From contig JAUMTV010000178.1 in the NCBI GenBank assembly GCA_030531025.1, positions 1 to 5,127 of the forward strand: a stretch of 5,127 bases of DNA, in the 5' to 3' direction. A program made the position numbers and the translations under genes. Under the pieces are notes generated by a model that ran no database searches, was not told where the DNA came from, and was given only the letters and a program-made list of their open reading frames with translations. Numbering within the stretch: the first letter of the stretch is position 1; each line of letters starts with the position of its first letter. Positions 1 through 5,115 of the stretch are shown in pieces. Source of the DNA: Turicibacter sp. (GTDB lineage: Bacteria > Bacillota > Bacilli > MOL361 > Turicibacteraceae).

Positions 1-48
1 GTGTATCTTGATGGGAAATATATAAGTCCAGATAAATTTTCTTCATAG
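1..48 (+). CDS. Possible C-terminal tail of an upstream gene (partial)
   Basis: The frame is open from the left edge to a TAG stop at 46-48 and reads VYLDGKYISPDKFSS. The other two + frames close within about 30 bases. The composition is plausible for a protein end, but 15 codons are too few to recognise a family, and an open stretch this short occurs by chance. The stop codon sits in the loop of the inverted repeat at 25-66. The same frame continues, interrupted by TAG codons, into the PH-domain gene at 148. It could therefore be unrelated upstream coding sequence, or non-coding. Confidence 0.25.
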   Translation: MYLDGKYISPDKFSS

Positions 49-66
49 AAAATTTTTATCTGGACT
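25..66. repeat. 12-bp perfect inverted repeat (hairpin)
   Basis: AGTCCAGATAAA at 25-36 is exactly complementary to TTTATCTGGACT at 55-66, with an 18-base loop that could pair further through its own TTTT and AAAA runs. The + strand continues with ATAG rather than a T-tract, and the - strand has no T-tract either, so it is not a canonical intrinsic terminator. It could be a terminator-like 3' end hairpin of the upstream gene, an mRNA stability element, or the trace of a mobile-element end. The structure itself is certain; the role is not known. Confidence 0.6.
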
Positions 67-147
67 ATAGTTGGCCTTGAACTTAAAAAGGACTAGAAAC
101 TGAGTATGATTCTGAAAATGTAGATTATTTCTCTGTTTTTATATAGT

Positions 148-510
148 TTGATTCAAGTTTGTTTAACAAAGTCAGTGGGAGCTACTATCTTTACAGCTAT
201 TATTACTCTATCTGTCATTACGCTTCTTTTAGGAATTTTGTTTAGGACTTATTATGTACTTGAGGAAGATGGAATTCGAATTCGCTGCTTTATATTTTGT
301 AATGTAGTCATTCCCTATGAAAGTATTATCTCGGTGAAGCCAACTTATAATCCTGTTTCCTCAAGTGCATTATCATTAGATCGGTTAGAAGTTAAGTTTA
401 TGCGTCCAAATCACCGTCCAGATATTGCACTTATTTCTCCCATTCATCGAGATGATTTCATCAAAGAAGTCCAACAAAGACAGACGATGCTTCAAAAAGA
501 GAGAAGCTAA
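148..510 (+). CDS. Membrane-anchored bacterial PH-domain protein (bPH_6/DUF1200-like), probably 5'-damaged
   Basis: As read from TTG at 148 this is a 120-residue protein with one hydrophobic segment (about residues 10-32) followed by a small PH-like domain (about 33-115). The bPH_6 hallmarks are visible: TYY at 34-36, the IPYESI strand at 55-60, KPTYNP at 64-69, SALSLDRL at 73-80, and ALISP at 94-98 followed by DDF. Proteins of this family are small, of unknown function, and normally begin with a charged SKKD-like stretch and a first membrane segment. Here the TTG has no Shine-Dalgarno sequence. The same frame continues upstream as hydrophobic codons but meets TAG at 121-123 and again at 94-96, after a Lys-Lys-Asp triplet. 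The gene may thus be a pseudogene with nonsense mutations, or a shortened protein starting at 148. No operon partner is visible, and there is no clear terminator after the TAA. Confidence 0.6.
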   Translation: MIQVCLTKSVGATIFTAIITLSVITLLLGILFRTYYVLEEDGIRIRCFIFCNVVIPYESIISVKPTYNPVSSSALSLDRLEVKFMRPNHRPDIALISPIHRDDFIKEVQQRQTMLQKERS

Positions 511-653
511 TTATAAATTCACAATTTTATTGAAAACGAAAGCAAAAAATAGTAAATTCGACATATATAATCAGATGATCCTAATATAAGAACTTTTATT
601 TATTCTTAGAACCGAAAAATCCATCATAATTACTAATATTTTATAAAATAATG
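511..653. other. AT-rich intergenic stretch, no gene seen
   Basis: This is the first part of the 603-base gap between the PH-domain gene and the transporter. I see no ORF, RNA gene or convincing terminator. A perfect TATAAT lies at 566-571 but has no recognisable -35 box at 16-18 bases. AT-rich self-complementary stretches near 633-650 are what such composition gives by chance. The rest of the gap (654-1113) holds the promoter candidate, the lysine riboswitch and its two terminators. Confidence 0.5.
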
Positions 654-682
654 TTGTTTTTGTGTATAAAATAAGATAAGAT
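654..682 (+). promoter_or_regulatory. Candidate sigma-A promoter for the lysine-riboswitch operon
   Basis: TTGTTT at 654-659 and TAAGAT at 677-682 are separated by 17 bases. This would start transcription near 688-692, about 16-20 bases before the 5' strand of riboswitch helix P1. Both boxes are imperfect. TAAGAT also occurs at 672-677, and a TATAAA at 688-693 is an alternative -10. A promoter must exist in this area because the riboswitch begins at 708, but the exact boxes are uncertain. Confidence 0.35.
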
Positions 683-707
683 AAAATTATAAATTAAATA
701 GGTTTTA

Positions 708-869
708 GATAGAGGTGCGGTAATTAAGAGTACTATTGAGGAGTGAAGACGTTGATTCAATAGGAAAGGAATTCTCGCCGAAGCCTATAGCTGATACTTT
801 AAGGCTATAGAGCTGGTGTTAAGTAGAATATGCTTAACATTGTCACAATGAATATTGTGGAGAGCTATC
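708..869 (+). promoter_or_regulatory. Lysine riboswitch aptamer (L box)
   Basis: The conserved L-box blocks appear in order: GAGGTGCGG at 712-720, AAGAGTA at 726-732, CGCCGAAGC at 776-784, GCTGG at 812-816, GTCACAATG at 842-850 and GTGGAGAGCTATC at 857-869. All five helices can be traced. P1 is 708-712 with 865-869. The P2 outer part is 733-739 with 757-763. P3 is 785-790 with 805-810, extended by 783-784 with 812-813. P4 is 817-823 with 833-839. P5 is 844-849 with 854-859. In the family, L-lysine binds at the five-way junction and stabilises P1. This prevents antitermination and lowers expression downstream. Here it precedes a transporter and peptidase operon. I did not resolve the usual P2-P3 kissing-loop pairing. 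The 3' closing strand is duplicated at 968-987, which is not normal. Confidence 0.96.
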
Positions 870-928
870 ATTCCAGATTTAAATCATCCTAACTTAGTTC
901 GGTTATATGATAAAAGTCTTGAGTGATA
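866..928 (+). promoter_or_regulatory. Antiterminator 1 of the lysine riboswitch
   Basis: Bases 866-880 (starting with most of the P1 3' strand, TATC) pair with 914-928 in 14 of 15 positions, including two G-U pairs and one C/T mismatch at 874/920. The 914-928 segment is the 5' arm and loop of terminator 1. The helix is therefore mutually exclusive with both P1 and terminator 1, which is the classic layout for an OFF-type riboswitch: without lysine the antiterminator forms and transcription continues. The pairing was found by eye and not energy-evaluated. Confidence 0.7.
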
Positions 929-941
929 CTCAGGACTTTTT
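912..941 (+). terminator. Intrinsic terminator 1 (riboswitch expression platform 1)
   Basis: The arms AAAAGTCTTGAGT (912-924) and ACTCAGGACTTTT (928-940) form a stem with one G-U pair and a 3-base loop, followed by a T-run ending at 941. It lies 43 bases after the aptamer's P1 strand. It should form when lysine holds P1 closed. It is nearly a copy of terminator 2 at 1027-1058. Confidence 0.9.
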
Positions 942-967
942 GACTGCTATGAAAAAGTTCCCTCAAT

Positions 968-987
968 TATTGTGGAGAGCTATCATT
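968..987 (+). repeat. Second copy of the riboswitch 3' closing strand (direct repeat of 853-872)
   Basis: TATTGTGGAGAGCTATCATT occurs identically at 853-872 and 968-987. In the first copy it contains the 3' arm of P5, J5/1 and the 3' strand of P1. The second copy lies after terminator 1 and lacks the rest of an aptamer: only about 26 bases separate it from terminator 1. It is thus a partial duplication, or the remnant of a lost second riboswitch. Because it keeps every base needed to pair with P5 5' (844-849) and P1 5' (708-712), it could close the same aptamer in an alternative way. Confidence 0.9.
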
Positions 988-1040
988 TAAGAACTGGAAG
1001 TTAAGGATGATACTTTTTCTTTTCTGAAAGTCTTGAGTGA
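983..1040 (+). promoter_or_regulatory. Antiterminator 2, following the duplicated closing strand
   Basis: Bases 983-992 pair with 1031-1040 in ten consecutive positions, two of them G-U. With A993 bulged, 994-995 can add two more pairs with 1029-1030. The left strand begins inside the second P1-like strand and the right strand is the 5' arm of terminator 2, which mirrors antiterminator 1. The left strands of the two antiterminators differ in sequence but both remain complementary to the shared terminator arm. This supports a second working switch rather than debris. Found by eye only. Confidence 0.55.
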
Positions 1041-1058
1041 ATTGCTCAAGACTTTTTT
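1027..1058 (+). terminator. Intrinsic terminator 2 (riboswitch expression platform 2)
   Basis: AGTCTTGAG at 1029-1037 pairs perfectly with CTCAAGACT at 1045-1053, extended by A-T pairs from 1027. The loop is 7 bases and a six-T run ends at 1058. It lies 55 bases before the transporter start codon, so it must be bypassed for the operon to be expressed. Its 5' arm is almost identical to that of terminator 1, so arms of the two terminators can also pair crosswise. Confidence 0.92.
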
Positions 1059-1064
1059 ACTTAC

Positions 1065-1105
1065 CTCCTTACCCTAAAAGCTATTTAAAATTGAGACAAA
1101 AGGAG
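1065..1105 (+). promoter_or_regulatory. Transporter Shine-Dalgarno sequence with an upstream complementary strand
   Basis: AAGGAG at 1100-1105, eight bases before ATG 1114, fixes the transporter start. CTCCTT at 1065-1070 is exactly complementary to it (6 bp, 29-base loop), and after a one-base mismatch 1062-1063 can pair with 1107-1108. The anti-SD strand lies just after the T-run of terminator 2. It could mask the ribosome site in read-through transcripts and give a translational layer of control. The helix is short with a wide loop, so it may not form in vivo. Confidence 0.35.
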
Positions 1106-1113
1106 ATAGAAAA

Positions 1114-2541
1114 ATGTTAAGCTTAAGAAAAGCAAGAGCACAAGAAAGAGAAGGAACGAAAGAGTTTAAAGTTCCACATACACTAGTTATTATTTCTTTT
1201 ATTTTAGTTATCGTTGCGGTAGCAACTTGGATTTTACCAGCAGGAGCGTATGAACGTGTGGTAAATGATGCGGGAAGAACAGTTGTTGTTGATGGGTCAT
1301 TCAGCTATGTTGATCAAACACCGCAAGGAATCTTTAGTTTATTACAAGCCCCATTAGAAGGAATTATGGGAGCTTCTGAAATTATTGCTTTCTTATTTGT
1401 TGTAAGTGGAGCGATTGCGATTATTACAAAAACTCGTGCCATTGATGCAGGTATTACAAATGCTGTAAAATCATTTAAAGGAAAAGAAATGTTAATGATT
1501 CCAGTCATTATGGGATTATTCTCATTAGGTGGAGCAGTTTTTGGAATGACAGAAGAAGCTATTCCATTTATTGCGATGTTGATTCCTTTATGTTTAGCTT
1601 TAGGTTATGATAGCATTATGGCGATGGCTATCTCTTATATGGGGTGTATTGTAGGATTTACTACAGCTATGATTAACCCATTTTCAGTTGGAGTCGCACA
1701 AAATATTGCTAATGTACAAGCTGGATCAGGTGTAGGATACCGTACATTAATTTGGGCTGTAACAACAATTGCTGCTATATTGTTTTTAATGTGGTATGGT
1801 CGTCGAATTAAACGCAATCCAGAATTAAGTCCAGTATATGAGATTGATCAAGTTCGACGTGAAGAATTAAAAGAGTCAGAAAATCAACATATTGAGTTTA
1901 CGGCTAGACATAAAGTTATTTTATCGTTAATTTTAGTTTGTTTAGCAGGTATTATAGTTGGAGTTTTAGAATTTGGTTTTGGAATTCCAGAAATTGCAGC
2001 TTTATTCTTAGCAACTGGAATTGTTTCTGGATTTATCGGGCGCTTAAGTTTAGATGATATGGCCACTTCATTTGTAAGTGGAGCAAAAGATATGATTGGA
2101 GCAGCTGTTGTTGTTGGGTTTGCTCGTGGGATTGTTATTTTAGCAGAGAATGGTCAAATTATTGATACAATTCTTTATCAGTTATCAAACTTTATCGGTC
2201 AGTTACCTTCATTAGTTGCTGGATATGTGATGTTCTTTGTTCAAATGTTCATCAACTTCTTTATCTCATCAGGTTCTGGGCAAGCTGCATTAACAATGCC
2301 AATTATGGCCCCACTTGGAGAGTTAGTTGGAATTACACCACAAACATCTATTTTAATTTTCCAATTTGGTGATGGATTCTCAAATGCAATCTTCCCAACA
2401 AGTGCTGTATTAATGGCTTGTTTAGGAGTAGCGGGAATTCCATGGTCAAAATGGGTTAAATGGATTTTACCATTACAATTGATTTTTGGAGCATTAGCTA
2501 TTATCTTTATTACAGTTGCCATCTTAATGGGATGGTCATAA
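1114..2541 (+). CDS. YfcC-family transporter (DcuC superfamily), predicted lysine or lysine-compound uptake
   Basis: This is a 475-residue polytopic inner-membrane protein of normal length for YfcC/DcuC-type (PF03606) carriers. A charged N-terminal tail (1-20) precedes the first membrane segment (about 22-42), which ends in the family motif LPAGAYERV. A hydrophilic loop (about 228-266) separates two halves. Each half carries small-residue-rich broken-helix motifs: GMTEEAIPF at 144-152 and TTAMINPFSVG at 183-193, then SSGSGQAAL at 385-393 and GDGFSNAIFPTS at 419-430. WVKWILPLQ lies at 447-455. About a dozen membrane segments are expected. Family members are annotated as putative basic amino acid (arginine/ornithine) antiporters or C4-dicarboxylate-type carriers, with few tested. 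The lysine riboswitch upstream points to lysine or a lysine conjugate as substrate. Start ATG follows AAGGAG by 8 bases, and the stop overlaps the next gene's ribosome site. Family is clear; substrate is inferred. Confidence 0.93.
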   Translation: MLSLRKARAQEREGTKEFKVPHTLVIISFILVIVAVATWILPAGAYERVVNDAGRTVVVDGSFSYVDQTPQGIFSLLQAPLEGIMGASEIIAFLFVVSGAIAIITKTRAIDAGITNAVKSFKGKEMLMIPVIMGLFSLGGAVFGMTEEAIPFIAMLIPLCLALGYDSIMAMAISYMGCIVGFTTAMINPFSVGVAQNIANVQAGSGVGYRTLIWAVTTIAAILFLMWYGRRIKRNPELSPVYEIDQVRREELKESENQHIEFTARHKVILSLILVCLAGIIVGVLEFGFGIPEIAALFLATGIVSGFIGRLSLDDMATSFVSGAKDMIGAAVVVGFARGIVILAENGQIIDTILYQLSNFIGQLPSLVAGYVMFFVQMFINFFISSGSGQAALTMPIMAPLGELVGITPQTSILIFQFGDGFSNAIFPTSAVLMACLGVAGIPWSKWVKWILPLQLIFGALAIIFITVAILMGWS

Positions 2542-2553
2542 GGAGACATTACA

Positions 2554-3684
2554 ATGAAAGAACAATTATTAACTATTGGGGAATCTTTAAAAGAACGCTT
2601 AGTACAAATGAATCGCTTCATTCATGATAATCCAGAATTAGGAAATGAAGAGTATAAAGCTGTTGAAACATTAACAACATTTTTAAAAGAACATAACTTT
2701 GAAATTAAATGTCCTATAGCTGGATTAGATACAGCATTTGAAGCTGTTTATGATAGTGGAAAACCTGGTTTATCAGTTGCTTATCTTTGTGAATACGATG
2801 CTTTACCTGAACTTGGGCATGGTTGTGGTCATAATATGATCGGTGTAATTAGTGTTGGAGCGGGTGTTGCTCTTAGCAAAGTCATCGATGAAGTTGGTGG
2901 AAAAGTCTATGTCTTTGGAACCCCAGCAGAAGAAACAAATGGTGCTAAAGTAACGATGACCGAAGCTGGTTTATTTAATGAGATGGATGCTGTAATGATG
3001 GTTCACCCTGCTGGGTATACAACAGAAAGTGGAACGTCATTAGCTATGGAAGCTTTACAATTTGATTATACAGGTCGCCCTTCTCATGCAGCTGCATCTC
3101 CTGAAAATGGGATCAATGCTTTAAATGCAGTGATTCAATTATTTAATGGAGTTGATGCTTTACGCCAACACGTAACACCAGATGTAAGAATGCATGGAAT
3201 TATTACTAATGGTGGGGTTGCTGCTAATATTGTACCTGAACATGCAACAGCACAATTTTATATCCGTGCAGCAACTAAAGAATATTTAGCAGTTGTTAAG
3301 GAGAAAGTTTTAGGTATTGCTCAAGGAGCTGCCTTAATGACAGGAGCAACTTTAGAAGTAAGTAACTATGAGTTATCATATGATGACTTAAAAACAAATG
3401 CTGTTCTTTCAGAAACATTTAACGAAAACCTTCGTTCATTAGGTATTACAGAGATTCATCAACATCGTAAAGGAACAGGATCAGTTGATATTGGGAACAT
3501 CAGTAATATTTGTCCAACTATACATCCTTATATCGGAATTGCTGACTGTGAGATTACAGGACATTCACAACAAATGGTTGCTGCAACAGTTACAAATTTA
3601 GCGCATGAACGTTTAGTTACAGCAGCGGTTGCTTTAGCTTATACGGGATATGATGTATTATCTGGAGCAGTTAAGTTAAAATAA
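2554..3684 (+). CDS. M20-family metallopeptidase/amidohydrolase (AbgB/PM20D2-like), predicted release of lysine from a dipeptide or N-acyl conjugate
   Basis: This is a 376-residue cytoplasmic hydrolase of the M20D type. The two-metal site is intact: Cys91 and His93 in GHGCGHN (88-94), the Glu126-Glu127 pair in GTPAEETNG (base and ligand), His151 in VHPAG, and His324 in TIHPY. CEYDALPE at 79-86 and the VDIGN block at 311-315 are also typical. The lid/dimer domain is about 165-275, with GRPSHAAA at 174-181 and GGVAANIVPE at 220-229. There is no signal peptide. AbgB cleaves p-aminobenzoyl-glutamate, and mammalian PM20D2 is reported to act on beta-alanyl-lysine and related basic dipeptides. Other M20D enzymes deacylate N-acetyl-diaminopimelate or amino acid conjugates. 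AAGGAG at 2540-2545 overlaps the transporter stop and sits 8 bases before ATG, so the two genes form one operon under lysine control. A lysine-releasing role is inference; N-acetyl-diaminopimelate deacetylase is the main alternative. Confidence 0.93.
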   Translation: MKEQLLTIGESLKERLVQMNRFIHDNPELGNEEYKAVETLTTFLKEHNFEIKCPIAGLDTAFEAVYDSGKPGLSVAYLCEYDALPELGHGCGHNMIGVISVGAGVALSKVIDEVGGKVYVFGTPAEETNGAKVTMTEAGLFNEMDAVMMVHPAGYTTESGTSLAMEALQFDYTGRPSHAAASPENGINALNAVIQLFNGVDALRQHVTPDVRMHGIITNGGVAANIVPEHATAQFYIRAATKEYLAVVKEKVLGIAQGAALMTGATLEVSNYELSYDDLKTNAVLSETFNENLRSLGITEIHQHRKGTGSVDIGNISNICPTIHPYIGIADCEITGHSQQMVAATVTNLAHERLVTAAVALAYTGYDVLSGAVKLK

Positions 3685-3689
3685 TAGAA

Positions 3690-3716
3690 AAACCACCATC
3701 TAAGGTGGTTTCTTTT
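3690..3716 (+). terminator. Intrinsic terminator of the transporter-peptidase operon
   Basis: AAACCACC at 3690-3697 and GGTGGTTT at 3704-3711 form a perfect 8-bp stem with a 6-base loop, followed by TCTTTT. It starts five bases after the peptidase stop codon and separates the operon from the AI-2E-family gene. Confidence 0.92.
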
Positions 3717-3754
3717 ACATATATATAAAAATAGTAGAAATATAAGAGCATAGG

Positions 3755-3784
3755 TGTAAGTTTATCCTATTTATGATATATAAT
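3755..3784 (+). promoter_or_regulatory. Candidate promoter of the AI-2E-family gene
   Basis: A perfect TATAAT lies at 3779-3784, with a T-G pair a few bases upstream. The -35 region is poor: TGTAAG at 3755-3760 with an 18-base spacer is the best I can offer. GATATA (3775-3780) and TATATC (3785-3790) form a small dyad around the -10 box, which may only reflect AT-richness. A promoter is expected here because a terminator lies just upstream. Confidence 0.4.
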
Positions 3785-3831
3785 TATATCTAGATAGCTA
3801 TTAGGAAGACGAAAATGTCATAGGAGGACAC

Positions 3832-4998
3832 ATGAAAATCAACTGGGATAAAAAATATAATACAATTGCTGTATATGCGTTCATTGTTGTTAGTTTAAGT
3901 ATTATCTTTTATAACGTCATTTCAAAGTTGGATGCTTTTACAGGGAAATTAAATGAAATTATGGGAATTTTCCAACCCTTTGTTATTGGATTTATTATTG
4001 CGTATCTACTAAACTTCATTCTAAAGTTTTATGAAGACAAAGTCTTCAAGTTAAAAGGATTAAATAAGATAAAGAAATCTTCTATGAGAGGTCTTAGTAT
4101 CTTAATTTCATATATAACAGCAGGAATTATTATATATGTATTTATGCATTTCGTTTTACCACAATTAATCGAAAGTGTTATTGGATTAATTAATGATATT
4201 CCTAAGTATGTCAAAGAACTTACAACAATGGTTGAAAATCAATTACACCATATGGATATTAATGAAGAGTACATGACAATAATTAGTGGAAAGTTCACAG
4301 AAGTGACAAACTGGTTATTGCAAATATTAACAAATTTATTACCGATTATCGGAAATGCGATCATGTCTGTTGCGTCAAGTATTTGGAATATTATCTTAGG
4401 GATTATTATCTCTATTTACTTATTAATTGATAAAGAGAAGTTCTTTGCCTTAGGTAAAAAAGTGACAACATCATTATTCAATGAGAAACATACGGCGATT
4501 ATTTTAGATTTAGCTAATCGTACAAACTTAACATTTGGACGTTTTATTGGTGGAAAAATTGTTGACTCAGCAATTATTGGTGTTTTAACATTCATTATCT
4601 TAACGATTTTTAAAATGCCATATGTTTTATTAATCTCGGTCATTATCGGAATTACAAATGTTATTCCATTCTTTGGTCCATTTATTGGAGCCATCCCATC
4701 AGCAATTATTATTCTATTCGTTTCACCAATCCAAGCGATTTGGTTCTTGGTGATCGTACTTGTCATTCAGCAAGTCGATGGAAATATTATTGGACCAAAA
4801 ATCTTAGGGGATTCAATTGGAATCTCAGCTTTCTGGATCTTATTTTCAATTTTAGTGGCTGGAAAGCTATTTGGATTAGTTGGAATGATTATTGGAGTTC
4901 CAATGTTTGCTTTAATTTATTCGATTATTAAAGATGTTATTGAAGCTCGATTAAAGTATAAAGGGTTACCAACTGAAATAACAAATTATATGGATTAA
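3832..4998 (+). CDS. AI-2E-family transporter (PF01594)
   Basis: This is a 388-residue polytopic membrane protein of normal family length. Two N-terminal membrane segments (about 12-30 and 46-66) and a third (88-110) are followed by a mostly extramembrane, amphipathic region (about 111-165). A segment at 168-198 and a basic loop lead into the conserved C-terminal core. Family signatures are GKIVDSAIIG (241-250), TNVIPFFGPFIGAIPS (275-290), QQVDGNIIGPKILG (313-326) and GLVGMIIGVP (348-357). Members include E. coli TqsA, linked to autoinducer-2 export, and others reported as sodium/proton antiporters, so the name does not fix the substrate. AGGAGG at 3822-3827 lies only 4 bases before ATG, slightly short but clearly the start. 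The gene has its own promoter area and terminator, so no functional link to the lysine operon is implied. Confidence 0.93.
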   Translation: MKINWDKKYNTIAVYAFIVVSLSIIFYNVISKLDAFTGKLNEIMGIFQPFVIGFIIAYLLNFILKFYEDKVFKLKGLNKIKKSSMRGLSILISYITAGIIIYVFMHFVLPQLIESVIGLINDIPKYVKELTTMVENQLHHMDINEEYMTIISGKFTEVTNWLLQILTNLLPIIGNAIMSVASSIWNIILGIIISIYLLIDKEKFFALGKKVTTSLFNEKHTAIILDLANRTNLTFGRFIGGKIVDSAIIGVLTFIILTIFKMPYVLLISVIIGITNVIPFFGPFIGAIPSAIIILFVSPIQAIWFLVIVLVIQQVDGNIIGPKILGDSIGISAFWILFSILVAGKLFGLVGMIIGVPMFALIYSIIKDVIEARLKYKGLPTEITNYMD

Positions 4999-5022
4999 AA
5001 AAGCACCTTGGGTGCTTTTTTT
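4998..5022. terminator. Intrinsic terminator after the AI-2E-family gene, possibly bidirectional
   Basis: AAAAAGCACC (4998-5007) and GGTGCTTTTT (5011-5020) form a 10-bp stem with a TTG loop, and the T-run ends at 5022. The A-run on the left overlaps the stop codon. On the - strand it also gives a T-tract, so the hairpin could stop transcription from the right as well. Confidence 0.92.
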
Positions 5023-5081
5023 ATATATTACTCACAACCGGTTCATTTCTATATATAAACAGAAATAAAATTTACATTTAT

Positions 5082-5115
5082 CACGACACACTAAATGTTT
5101 GATAGTTGTGCCGTG
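5082..5115. repeat. Imperfect hairpin near the right edge
   Basis: CACGACACACTA (5082-5093) pairs with TAGTTGTGCCGTG (5103-5115) through 11 base pairs with one A/C mismatch and one bulged T, closing a 9-base loop. No T-tract follows on either strand, so it is not a clear terminator. It is richer in GC than its surroundings. The remaining bases from 5023 hold an 8-base palindrome (AACCGGTT, 5036-5043) and no gene that I can support. Confidence 0.4.

Larger units (their letters stand above)
883..1011 (+). repeat. Long-range 18-bp inverted repeat enclosing terminator 1 and the second closing strand
   Basis: Bases 883-900 (ATCATCCTAACTTAGTTC) pair with 991-1011 in 18 positions, interrupted only by a two-base bulge at 996-997 and a single base at 1004. 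The enclosed 90 bases hold terminator 1 and the duplicated P1/P5 strand. In the RNA this helix is compatible with either terminator. It overlaps the inner end of antiterminator 2, so it may bias the second decision. It may equally be a by-product of how the region was rearranged. Confidence 0.55.

Noticed and set aside
566..571. TATAAT as a promoter -10 box in the first part of the gap
   Set aside because: No usable -35 box lies 16-18 bases upstream, and transcription from here would add over 100 bases before the riboswitch; AT-rich chance is likely.
708..941. T-box leader as the explanation for the structured region
   Set aside because: The T-box signature (TGGNACCGCG-like antiterminator bulge) is absent, whereas all lysine riboswitch blocks are present in order.
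854..987. CRISPR-like direct repeats
   Set aside because: There are only two copies with a spacer of about 95 bases, and the repeat is explained as riboswitch sequence.
853..1058. Two complete tandem lysine riboswitches
   Set aside because: The second unit has only the P5/P1 3' strand. The P1 5' strand, P2, P3 and P4 blocks are absent between 942 and 967, so it is not a full second aptamer.
1079..1084. AGCTAT as a third copy of the P1 3' strand
   Set aside because: Only six bases match, without the P5 and J5/1 part or a following terminator; chance is enough to explain it.
2241..2621. 126-codon open frame on the - strand across the transporter-peptidase junction
   Set aside because: It lies antisense to two well-supported genes, has no ribosome site and no recognisable domain. 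It reflects codon use of the + strand genes.
4416..4766. 116-codon open frame on the - strand inside the AI-2E-family gene
   Set aside because: It is fully covered by conserved family motifs on the + strand and has composition typical of an antisense shadow.
4740..4931. 63-codon + strand frame in another phase of the AI-2E-family gene
   Set aside because: It overlaps the most conserved core of that protein; it has no ribosome site and no plausible protein features.
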